A stretch of DNA of 64,000 bases from PALG01 sp964495885 (GTDB lineage Bacteria > Bacteroidota > Bacteroidia > Flavobacteriales > Flavobacteriaceae), in contig CAZBWO010000011.1 of NCBI GenBank assembly GCA_964495885.1, forward strand, positions 1 to 64,000. Reading direction: 5' to 3'. Numbering within the stretch: the stretch's first letter is position 1; each line of letters starts with the position of its first letter. Under the pieces are notes generated by a model that saw only the letters and a program-made list of their open reading frames with translations, did no database searches and had not been told where the DNA came from. The translations under genes were made by a program, and so were the position numbers. This document shows, piece by piece, positions 9,067 through 15,629 of this stretch.

Positions 9067-9879
9067 TTAAATAATAGGAATCTTGGCTAATTCTTGATTA
9101 ATGAGTTTTTCCATATCCCCTTTTACACTTGGCTGATTTAAAAATGCTTGAATGACATCGGTAATGGCATTGGTATTTACCCCTTCCTGTACTGCAATAT
9201 TCACAAGGGATTGAGCCCACTTGGGAAGGGAATTTACTTTAGGGTCTACATGAATATCCGTAGGCTTTGCTTGAAGGCTCACGTCTAAAATGGTAATCGT
9301 ATAATTGGCATTTGGGGGCATGTTCAGTTGCGCAGTAATAGAAATTGTAAAGGAATCTACCTTAGCGGTAAACTGCCCATTGGCAGAAGTGTTCCAGTTC
9401 TTTTTACATTTATTGGAAGTATTGGATTCTGGCGCACAGCAGTCTACATTAAAAAAGAAATTGGGAGTCTTTTCATCTACCGCTTCCAAGGTAAAAGGAA
9501 TGGCTGTAGAACCTACGGTGACCTCAATACTCACCTCTGGTTTGGTAGTAGAAAATGTCATGGGCCCTTGTGCCATATTGCTTAGGTTTTTCATAAGCAC
9601 ATCCCCTAAGCTTAGAGTAGGGTCTGAACCTACCGGCGGAATGGGATCATCATCTGTACAGGCCTGACTTACCACATTGGGCGGAACATTAGCAATTGGG
9701 AATTTCTTGCTGCGGCCCGTAAAAGTGGCCGGGTCATAAGAAGGTAATCCCAAGCTGGAACTCCCGTTTTTAATTATGGTTGGAAGATAAATAGGACTGG
9801 TGGGGTCAAATAATTTATCCCAAAGACTTTTTAAAATTGCCCGCGTAATAGGCCCTAAGGGAGAAGTGGTCGCACTCAT
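9067..9879 (-). CDS. Unknown beta-rich protein, first gene of the polyprenyl operon
   Basis: 270 aa, no signal peptide. An N-terminal helix (residues about 8-30) resembles that of the 481-aa protein encoded two genes downstream. A beta-rich core follows, with a Cys cluster near residues 145-158 (CC ... C spacing), then a long C-terminal amphipathic segment (about 215-268). Helix, strands and closing helix together could form a lipid-binding tube (TULIP-like), but this is an inference from pattern only. It is the promoter-proximal gene of the six-gene operon and is separated from a divergent gene by 178 bp that contain two paired TACGTA sites. Function unknown. Confidence 0.8.
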   Translation of the reverse strand: MSATTSPLGPITRAILKSLWDKLFDPTSPIYLPTIIKNGSSSLGLPSYDPATFTGRSKKFPIANVPPNVVSQACTDDDPIPPVGSDPTLSLGDVLMKNLSNMAQGPMTFSTTKPEVSIEVTVGSTAIPFTLEAVDEKTPNFFFNVDCCAPESNTSNKCKKNWNTSANGQFTAKVDSFTISITAQLNMPPNANYTITILDVSLQAKPTDIHVDPKVNSLPKWAQSLVNIAVQEGVNTNAITDVIQAFLNQPSVKGDMEKLINQELAKIPII

Positions 9880-9944
9880 AACTGAAAATTTTACCGGGGA
9901 TGATTTAGAGATATAATAGTAGACACTATACCTTTGATAATCAA

Positions 9945-9960
9945 TACGTATAAATACGTA
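9945..9960. promoter_or_regulatory. Paired TACGTA element A upstream of the polyprenyl operon
   Basis: TACGTATAAATACGTA: two palindromic TACGTA hexamers with a 4-bp spacer (10-bp repeat distance). It lies 66 bp before the start of the 270-aa gene, in the divergent intergenic region. Related paired elements occur at 10016-10030 and 10918-10933. Probably a regulator-binding site; which regulator is unknown, though a LytTR-family protein is encoded at 11541. Confidence 0.45.
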
Positions 9961-10015
9961 ATTTACTTGTAATCAAATATTTACATAATCAGTGTGCGGA
10001 AAAGCTACCGTATTA

Positions 10016-10030
10016 TACGTAGTTTACGCA
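10016..10030. promoter_or_regulatory. Paired TACGTA element B
   Basis: TACGTA-GTT-TACGCA, a one-mismatch version of element A with a 3-bp spacer. It lies 28 bp before the ATG at 10058. Just after it, TATCTTTA at 10045-10052 is one base off the -7 consensus TAnnTTTG; if used, the transcript would begin at or next to the ATG. Confidence 0.4.
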
Positions 10031-10057
10031 TAACAGACTTTTCTTATCTTTAGCTAA

Positions 10058-10447
10058 ATGAAAACCAAACACTACATCCTAGGACTCATCCTAACGTCAT
10101 TGGTAGGTTATCTGGAATGGGGGGAAGGACAACATCAGTTTGTGTTTGAAATATTGGGTACGCTCTTTACCCAACTGCTCGAAGATCCTGCTTCGGTATT
10201 GCATCCGTTTACGGTATTGCCATTTTTAGGATTGGTACTATGGATAATTGCCTTCATTCAACGTACGCCCTCCAAACGGCTTGTATATGCTGGGATCCTA
10301 CTTATGGGACTGCTCTTCGTTATGTTGGTCGTAGTAGCGGTCTTAGGTCCCCACTGGAAAATACTCGTGGCTACCATTCCATTTTGGGGCATGGTGGTAT
10401 TCACCATACGCCACTTCCGAAAGATGAAGAAAAAGGCTAATCAATAA
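10058..10447 (+). CDS. Small multi-pass membrane protein, unknown
   Basis: 129 aa with about four hydrophobic segments (near residues 5-22, 45-65, 74-94 and 98-117) and a strongly basic C-terminus (RHFRKMKKKANQ) that should face the cytoplasm. I do not recognise the family. It diverges from the polyprenyl operon across a region with two paired TACGTA elements, so the two may be regulated together. Its end overlaps the end of the convergent lipoprotein gene by 11 bp. Confidence 0.7.
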   Translation: MKTKHYILGLILTSLVGYLEWGEGQHQFVFEILGTLFTQLLEDPASVLHPFTVLPFLGLVLWIIAFIQRTPSKRLVYAGILLMGLLFVMLVVVAVLGPHWKILVATIPFWGMVVFTIRHFRKMKKKANQ

Positions 10448-10865
10448 TCCTTCCGTGGGATTGGTAGATGAAATGCGTTCCTAGGGAATCTCGCACCACT
10501 TGGTATTGCAAGTTGGTAAATTCCGCACCACGGGAGCCTACTGCTTTCCGTTCACGGATAAACTCAATGCGATCCCAATGGGGCATCTCCAATACCATGA
10601 TGGCACAGAGGTCACCCCCTTGTACATTAAAATGTAAATACTCTTCCCCGTTAATGGCTTCGTAGGATTTTAGCCAATACCGAAGGTCATCCTTGCTATA
10701 ACTTTCCAATTGTTCGGCAAGTTCGGTTTGATAGGCCTGCGAAGTAGGACTTTCCGTATTAAATATGGGGTTCTCATTTTTGCATTCAGGACGGTCACAG
10801 GACATAAGAAACGTCATGCAAAAAAGGAAAAGGAGCAAAAGCTTTGGTACGGAAGGTAGATACAT
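10437..10865 (-). CDS. Putative lipoprotein, unknown
   Basis: 142 aa. It has a signal peptide with hydrophobic core LLLLFLFCMTF and a lipobox ending in Cys-23 (FLMSC), so the mature protein should be membrane-anchored on the periplasmic side. The mature part is mixed alpha/beta with no motif I recognise. The start ATG is the only reasonable one before the signal peptide. Convergent with, and overlapping, the 129-aa membrane protein gene. Confidence 0.7.
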   Translation of the reverse strand: MYLPSVPKLLLLFLFCMTFLMSCDRPECKNENPIFNTESPTSQAYQTELAEQLESYSKDDLRYWLKSYEAINGEEYLHFNVQGGDLCAIMVLEMPHWDRIEFIRERKAVGSRGAEFTNLQYQVVRDSLGTHFIYQSHGRIID

Positions 10866-10917
10866 GGCAAGGTTTATAGATTAGATAGGCCTTTTTGGGA
10901 AGGGTTGCGCTTTAATT

Positions 10918-10933
10918 TACGTACTAATACGGA
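10918..10933. promoter_or_regulatory. Paired TACGTA element C
   Basis: TACGTA-CTAA-TACGGA: the same layout as element A (4-bp spacer) with one mismatch in the second hexamer. It lies 52 bp beyond the start of the minus-strand lipoprotein gene and about 100 bp before the ATG of the 134-aa gene at 11034, so it could serve either. Confidence 0.4.
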
Positions 10934-11033
10934 TTACCCACAGAATCAGGGTGTTGTATCTTGGGATTATTCTTTCCTCCCCAGGGGTAAGCCGAAAACC
11001 CAAAGAGTAGGCATCAACAAAATAAGTATTATT

Positions 11034-11438
11034 ATGTCTGGAACAGCCAATGTGGCCAATGGCCTACAAACTGGAGGAGGTGCCCAATTCTGGGTGTACC
11101 TATCTCCCCAAAACGACACTAAAGACCGTGTAAAAGGGTGGTCTGTCACCTTTTCACAGGGAGCTTGGAATGGAACCATAAATTCCGATAATCCTACCCA
11201 AACCTTACAAACACCGGGACTCTCAGGGACGTTTGACATTAAGATTACCCAAACAGATCATTCCACCAATCCGCCACGGCGAGTACCCATCCCTCCACAA
11301 TCGGGAAGTACCAACCAAATAGGCTGCAATAGCAATTGCGCCTCCATGGTGGGCATCGTGGCCAATGCCAGCCCCAACCCAGGAGGGGCCAACTCCCAAT
11401 TTTGGACTACCTGGGATGCCGTTTGCTCCCCAAAGTAG
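11034..11438 (+). CDS. Small beta-rich orphan protein
   Basis: 134 aa from the ATG at 11034; the open frame reaches back to a TTG at 10905 but those codons look non-coding, so the internal ATG is preferred. The sequence is rich in G, S, T, N, P and W and starts with SGTANVANGLQTGGG. There is no signal peptide. Four Cys fall in the last third: a C-x3-C pair (NQIGCNSNCAS), and one more close to the C-terminus, suggesting metal binding or disulfides. Probably a small beta-sandwich. No family recognised. It is followed by a strong terminator and preceded by paired TACGTA element C, which may link it to the polyprenyl operon. Confidence 0.6.
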   Translation: MSGTANVANGLQTGGGAQFWVYLSPQNDTKDRVKGWSVTFSQGAWNGTINSDNPTQTLQTPGLSGTFDIKITQTDHSTNPPRRVPIPPQSGSTNQIGCNSNCASMVGIVANASPNPGGANSQFWTTWDAVCSPK

Positions 11439-11461
11439 GAGCTTTATGAAACCAATAAGAC

Positions 11462-11490
11462 AACCCTCCTTTTACTAGGAGGGTTTTTTT
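11462..11490 (+). terminator. Rho-independent terminator
   Basis: Stem AACCCTCCT / AGGAGGGTT with a 6-nt loop and a run of T, 23 bp after the stop of the 134-aa gene. Confidence 0.88.
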
Positions 11491-11511
11491 ATGGGATGTG
11501 TTGAATCTTTC

Positions 11512-11519
11512 TATCTTTG
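11512..11519 (+). promoter_or_regulatory. Bacteroidota -7 box for the LytTR gene
   Basis: TATCTTTG, a perfect match to TAnnTTTG. It ends 21 bp before the proposed TTG start at 11541. No clear TTTG -33 element at the usual distance. The position supports a start codon downstream of it, not the TTG at 11517 that lies inside the box. Confidence 0.5.
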
Positions 11520-11540
11520 GGCTTCGTAACCAAAGGTATA

Positions 11541-12350
11541 TTGAAAGCTATTTTACAATCTACTTACCCATTAGATCCAAAACTAAAGCACCATCTTATA
11601 CTGGCTTTGGGGTTGGCTGTATGGATTTTTTTATTTCTATACCTAACCGAACCTTTGGATGTAAATGAATTTGGAGCAAAAGAGAAGCTCATTTACCTAC
11701 CCTTATATGGCACCCTTGGAGCCATCGTATACCTATTCACTCTTCCTTTTCAAGGATATATTATATCACGCAGCAGCACATGGACGCTGGGCAAAGAGCT
11801 ACTTTGGTTTGGTGCGTTTTGCATTTTGGCCTTTCTGGCCGTTAGGGGATTTTATCTGTATGGGGTAATGGAGGGTCATCCAAATTCGTATGGGCTAGGC
11901 TATTTTACCACGCATATATTCCTTCCAGCCTCACTAACGATTCTCCCTATTGTGCTGTTGAGCAGATGGGCCTTTGGGAAATACCATAGCAAACAATTAG
12001 ACAAACAAAAAATAACCATCCCGGGCGAAGGAAAAATGGAAGGACTTCGGCTGCATTGGGAACATATCGTCTACCTGCAATCAGCAGACAATTATGTGGA
12101 AGTCTATTATTTGGATGGAAACACCCTTAAGACCCAACTCCTTCGGAACACCCTCTCCAACATCGCAGGGCAAATCCCTGATTTGCTTCGTACCCACCGC
12201 TCCTATTTAATCAATCCGCTCCATTTTCAAACATGGGCAACCACTTCGGGCAAAGCCCTATTGCAACTCTCCCATGGGGTAACCGTTCCCGTTTCCAAAT
12301 CATACCTACCAAGCGTTAAAAACGCCCTACAATTCACCCCAAATCCCTAA
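11541..12350 (+). CDS. Membrane-anchored LytTR transcriptional regulator
   Basis: 269 aa from a TTG start that gives MKAILQSTYPLDPKLKHH, a typical opening for this flavobacterial family. A longer frame from TTG 11517 would overlap the -7 box, and there is no ATG before the first membrane segment. Four membrane helices (about residues 20-40, 55-75, 88-108 and 128-148) precede a cytoplasmic LytTR DNA-binding domain of about 100 residues with the hallmark HIVYLQSADNYVEVYY and RTHRSYLINP. There is no receiver domain, so it probably senses a membrane or small-molecule signal directly. The target is unknown; the nearby paired TACGTA elements are candidates. Confidence 0.85.
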   Translation: MKAILQSTYPLDPKLKHHLILALGLAVWIFLFLYLTEPLDVNEFGAKEKLIYLPLYGTLGAIVYLFTLPFQGYIISRSSTWTLGKELLWFGAFCILAFLAVRGFYLYGVMEGHPNSYGLGYFTTHIFLPASLTILPIVLLSRWAFGKYHSKQLDKQKITIPGEGKMEGLRLHWEHIVYLQSADNYVEVYYLDGNTLKTQLLRNTLSNIAGQIPDLLRTHRSYLINPLHFQTWATTSGKALLQLSHGVTVPVSKSYLPSVKNALQFTPNP

Positions 12351-12401
12351 ACATTCACCCCAAACCCCCATTATACTTAGGAAAATGGTGATAGGGAATC
12401 A

Positions 12402-12409
12402 TAGATTTG
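12402..12409 (+). promoter_or_regulatory. -7 box for the S41-like peptidase gene
   Basis: TAGATTTG matches TAnnTTTG and lies 26 bp before the ATG at 12436. No obvious -33 TTTG. Confidence 0.45.
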
Positions 12410-12435
12410 TTGCAGTAAAATAAAAGACAACACCT

Positions 12436-13671
12436 ATGAAAACTTCTTTGCTATTTGTATGTATGCTTACCTTCTGGAGCCTCTCCTTGCAATCCCAGGA
12501 ACAGGAAACCTGTAATTGTACAGAAGACCTTCAGTTTTTAAAAACCACCCTACAAGACACCCCGTCATTTAAAAAGCAGGTAAAGGGAAATCCAGACCAT
12601 CCATTTTATGCAACATGGGAGACCCTTTCCAAAGAAGAGCTCACAGCGATTCCGGTGCTGGATTGTTTTTTGAAGTTGCAACAATTGGCAACGACCATCA
12701 AAGACCGCCACACCGAAATAACAGGAATGGGCCAAGCACTCAATTCCAAAAACATAAAAGACTCCATCTGGGGGGCAGACTATCAACAAACGGAAGTCTT
12801 TAAAAACCATCCCAGTTATGATGGGGACCTTTCAGTACTAAAACAAACCCTTCAGAAGTCCGCCCCCACAGCAATAGCGGGAATATACTCCTATGACCCC
12901 CACCTCACTATTGGTGTGCAGCAAACAGGCGCAGACACCTATGAGATGATCGTGCTACAGAGCAACCTCTACAATTGGGCTCCGGGGCAATACTTCGGAA
13001 GGCTAACCAAAAACCCCCATCGCGGCTATGACATCTGGTATTACCATCTGGTAAGTAAAGGCCTTCGTTACCTTTCCGGGATGGAGGTCTCCTATGGAAA
13101 CCTGCTAAAGGTATTCCAAAAGGAAGGAGTGCCTAACTATTCCTTTCCAAAGGCAACCAAAAACTGGGTCTATGAGCGCCTAAGCGAGGACGTAGATTAT
13201 CTCTACATGGGGAGTTTTGGGAATGCAGATAAAAATGTAGCCGCCTTTAAAACCTTTTATGCGCAACTGAAAAATACCCCATTAGCCCCACATGTGATTC
13301 TTGACCTTCGGAACAATGGAGGGGGTAATGAGAAATACTCAGACCCTTTTCTAAAATTACTACGGAAAAAGAAGGTGTACATCCTTACCAATCAGTACAC
13401 CGGAAGCAATGCCGAGCAGTTTACCCTAAAACTTAGAAAATTGAAGGAAGTAAAGCACTTGGGAAGCACCACCCGTGGAGTGCTTGCCTATGGCAGGAAC
13501 TATGGAACCACCTACACCTTTCCCTCCGGAAACTTTACAATAGAACCTACAGACATGAATTTCCATAAGTATATTGATTATGAGTGGACGGGCATCCAAC
13601 CAGATCAAGAACTGGATAACACCCAAGACTGGATCCTTCAAGTACAGCAGCTCATTGCCAAGGGGTCATAG
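12436..13671 (+). CDS. Exported S41-family (tail-specific-like) peptidase
   Basis: 411 aa with a signal peptide (first about 20 residues, ending near LSLQSQEQ). The C-terminal third carries S41 features: a strand plus turn HVILDLRNNGGGN near residue 288, and the nucleophile region YTGSNAEQF near 320, where the Ser is the expected catalytic residue. The usual basic partner is less clear: the stretch after it reads STTRGVLAYG instead of the common G-x-T-x-G with Lys. No PDZ domain is visible; the N-terminal part is unassigned. It may act on periplasmic proteins or be a non-canonical member. It follows the LytTR gene by 85 bp with its own -7 box. Confidence 0.75.
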   Translation: MKTSLLFVCMLTFWSLSLQSQEQETCNCTEDLQFLKTTLQDTPSFKKQVKGNPDHPFYATWETLSKEELTAIPVLDCFLKLQQLATTIKDRHTEITGMGQALNSKNIKDSIWGADYQQTEVFKNHPSYDGDLSVLKQTLQKSAPTAIAGIYSYDPHLTIGVQQTGADTYEMIVLQSNLYNWAPGQYFGRLTKNPHRGYDIWYYHLVSKGLRYLSGMEVSYGNLLKVFQKEGVPNYSFPKATKNWVYERLSEDVDYLYMGSFGNADKNVAAFKTFYAQLKNTPLAPHVILDLRNNGGGNEKYSDPFLKLLRKKKVYILTNQYTGSNAEQFTLKLRKLKEVKHLGSTTRGVLAYGRNYGTTYTFPSGNFTIEPTDMNFHKYIDYEWTGIQPDQELDNTQDWILQVQQLIAKGS

Positions 13672-13729
13672 CCTATCACTAAGAAAGCTGTTTTAAAAAC
13701 AGCTGCATCAATGCTTCCCTAACACACAT

Positions 13730-13759
13730 ACCCTCCCTTCTCAATGGGGAGGGTTTTTT
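13730..13759 (+). terminator. Rho-independent terminator after the S41-like gene
   Basis: Stem ACCCTCCC / GGGAGGGT followed by T6. A second short palindrome, AGCTGTTTTAAAAACAGCT, lies at 13686-13704. Confidence 0.85.
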
Positions 13760-13763
13760 ACAT

Positions 13764-13850
13764 AACCTGCAACTCCAAACTTACAGCTTCTAACCTGCAA
13801 CCTTCAACCTGCAACCTTCAACCTGCAACTTGCAACCTGCAACTTTCAAC
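13764..13850. repeat. Degenerate 14-bp tandem repeat (AACCTGCAACCTTC)
   Basis: After one isolated AACCTGCAAC at 13764, four consecutive 14-bp units run from 13792: AACCTGCAACCTTC twice, then AACCTGCAACTTGC and AACCTGCAACTTTC. Non-coding. A related sequence in inverted orientation lies just beyond the next gene at 14405-14425, so the small membrane protein gene is bracketed. Confidence 0.85.
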
Positions 13851-13914
13851 CCCCCACCCCAATTTTAACAAATCTTTTCAACTCCTTCAGCCTTACGCCC
13901 ATACCATAAAGCAC

Positions 13915-13922
13915 TATCTTTG
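13915..13922 (+). promoter_or_regulatory. -7 box for the COG2426 membrane protein gene
   Basis: TATCTTTG, a perfect TAnnTTTG, 20 bp before the ATG at 13943. Confidence 0.5.
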
Positions 13923-13942
13923 CGTTTCCTTTAAAAATTGCC

Positions 13943-14401
13943 ATGCTAAAAGAGACCCTTATTGCCATGCTATGGAGCGTTTCCCCCTTGGGCGAAGCCA
14001 AGGTAGGCATACCCTATGGACTCTTACAGGGGGTAAACCCCTATGTGGTGTTTGTCACCTGTTTGGCGGCCAATATTATGGTCTTTCCTATTATGCAGTT
14101 CTTTTTGGAAAAGATCAATCATTACTTCCTACGTTGGCGTAACTACAAACGCCCTGCCATTTGGGTAGCCCGTAGGGCCAAGAGTGGCGCAGGGAATAAG
14201 ATACGGCGCTTTGGCTTTTTGGGATTGGTACTGTTTGTGATGATCCCATTACCCGGCACGGGCGTCTACGCAGGGACCATTGCTGCCTATATACTAAGCT
14301 TCCCCAGAAAGAAAGCCTTTTGGGCCAATGTGATTGGCATCACCATCTCCTCTGCGATTGTTTGGGGTACGACCTTGTTGAGTATTAGGGGGGTGGGGTA
14401 A
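13943..14401 (+). CDS. COG2426 / 'small multidrug export' family membrane protein
   Basis: 152 aa integral membrane protein with about four hydrophobic segments. The N-terminus SVSPLGEAKVGIPYG and the later VMIPLPGTGVYAGTIAAYI are the two hallmark P-x-G-rich re-entrant-type motifs of the COG2426 (Sm_multidrug_ex) family, distant relatives of DedA proteins. A basic loop (NYKRPAIWVARRAKSG) separates the halves. Transport function has never been well established for this family, so the name should not be taken literally. It stands alone between inverted GCAACCT repeats and the restriction-modification pair. Confidence 0.85.
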   Translation: MLKETLIAMLWSVSPLGEAKVGIPYGLLQGVNPYVVFVTCLAANIMVFPIMQFFLEKINHYFLRWRNYKRPAIWVARRAKSGAGNKIRRFGFLGLVLFVMIPLPGTGVYAGTIAAYILSFPRKKAFWANVIGITISSAIVWGTTLLSIRGVG

Positions 14402-14404
14402 GCT

Positions 14405-14425
14405 GGTTGCAGGTTTGAGGTTGAA
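14405..14425. repeat. Inverted partner of the 14-bp repeat
   Basis: The plus strand reads GGTTGCAGGTTTGAGGTTGA(A), the reverse complement of an AACCTGCAACC-like unit. It lies immediately after the stop of the COG2426 gene and faces the array at 13764-13850. Confidence 0.65.
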
Positions 14426-14459
14426 GTATGGAGACTAGAGGGTTTTAGCAGGTAGCGGT

Positions 14460-15629
14460 TTAATTTTGTACTTGAGTTACTTTTTTTACAAATTGATCTA
14501 ATATCAATATACTTGAGCGATATTCCTCTGGGAAACTTGATAAATATGCTTTAGGGACTACCAATTGTACGTCGTATTTTCTCATTTCTTCAAGTTGATT
14601 TTTTGAAATACCTTGCTGTAAAGTAAATAAGTGCTTTGTTTTAATCCTATCTGCTTCATTTAATATTTGTCTCCAGCGATCTTTACACGTAGTTTTAGAC
14701 GCTAATAACATTAATTTATTATCATCATACTCAGGATTATTATAGGCTTCTATATTTGGAAATAAGAAGTCAGGTTTTTTATTGTTTTCAGTAACTACTT
14801 GTGTCTGAAATATTAATTCTGAAACTCTAAAAACCTCTTCCAAGTGGTGTTCAAGAGATTTACCAGCTCTACTTTTTCTTCGGTTAAGTATCGTATTAGC
14901 TGATTTAACTAAATCTTCAACAGATTCAAAAGGTTTTTTTATTAAACTGGCATAACGATCATTTTCTATTGTTTTAAAAAGATCATATTCTGCTTCTAAC
15001 CATTTTAAAATATGCTTATCAGGATTTAGTCTTATTTGATTTAAAGTTGTTCTATAAGAGTTTATATAACAATTCCGGGCATTTGTTGCAAGGTCTATAG
15101 TTGAAGGAAATTCAACATCTAAAGTCTCAATATATTTAATGAAGCAATTCACCAGTTTATCTTCGATAGTCTCTTCAAACTGCTTAGGAATAATACCATT
15201 TGTTTCTGTTGATGAGATGTTCAGTGCAGCAAAGAAGTCTTCAATATCTTCATCTGAACTTAAGACAAAAGCTTCGTAATAATCTTTTGATTTTTTAACT
15301 ATAACTAATAGATCACCTACATTATCATCTGTTAAGAATGGAAACCCACGTCCAAAACGTGTCAACCTATATTCATTGCGGGTTTTTTTACCATAATAAA
15401 TAAAACGACTATTTGTTTCAAAGTCATCTTGCCATTTTATGGTGGCAAAATGCTCTTTGTTTGTTCCTTTTTCACCTTCGTTATCAAAGAAAAGAGGCCA
15501 AGAATTTTTATGCAAATGAAACCCAGCTTGATGCCCTCCTGTTTTTCCAGTATCATTAGGTTTAATAAATTTACTAAATGCGATATCAGACTGTTGCGCT
15601 GATTGTATCGCCTTTTCTAGTATACTCAT
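14460..15629 (-). CDS. EcoRII-like type II restriction endonuclease
   Basis: 389 aa. The C-terminal domain (residues about 225-385) is of EcoRII type: RKSRAGKSLEHHLE at 251-264, then KKPDFLFP with Asp-287, then ASKTTCKDRWRQ with Lys-312, forming the split PD...K nuclease core, and a final LFTLQQGIS segment. The N-terminal about 200 residues correspond in position to the EcoRII effector domain. EcoRII cuts CCWGG; the same or a similar specificity is likely here, given the Dcm-like partner methylase. The gene overlaps the methylase gene by 44 bp, so expression is coupled with the methylase first. The DNA is visibly more AT-rich than both flanks, which fits horizontal acquisition. Confidence 0.92.
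   Translation of the reverse strand: MSILEKAIQSAQQSDIAFSKFIKPNDTGKTGGHQAGFHLHKNSWPLFFDNEGEKGTNKEHFATIKWQDDFETNSRFIYYGKKTRNEYRLTRFGRGFPFLTDDNVGDLLVIVKKSKDYYEAFVLSSDEDIEDFFAALNISSTETNGIIPKQFEETIEDKLVNCFIKYIETLDVEFPSTIDLATNARNCYINSYRTTLNQIRLNPDKHILKWLEAEYDLFKTIENDRYASLIKKPFESVEDLVKSANTILNRRKSRAGKSLEHHLEEVFRVSELIFQTQVVTENNKKPDFLFPNIEAYNNPEYDDNKLMLLASKTTCKDRWRQILNEADRIKTKHLFTLQQGISKNQLEEMRKYDVQLVVPKAYLSSFPEEYRSSILILDQFVKKVTQVQN

Noticed and set aside
346..9879. Botulinum-type OrfX/P47 toxin cluster
   Set aside because: The TULIP-like impression recalls P47 proteins, but there is no neurotoxin, NTNH or clear P47 motif; only a fold-level resemblance is kept as a hypothesis.
346..9879. Carotenoid or terpenoid biosynthetic cluster
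   Set aside because: There is a polyprenyl synthetase but no phytoene synthase, desaturase, cyclase or P450 nearby.
13764..13850. CRISPR array
   Set aside because: Repeats of 14 bp without spacers; simple tandem repeat.
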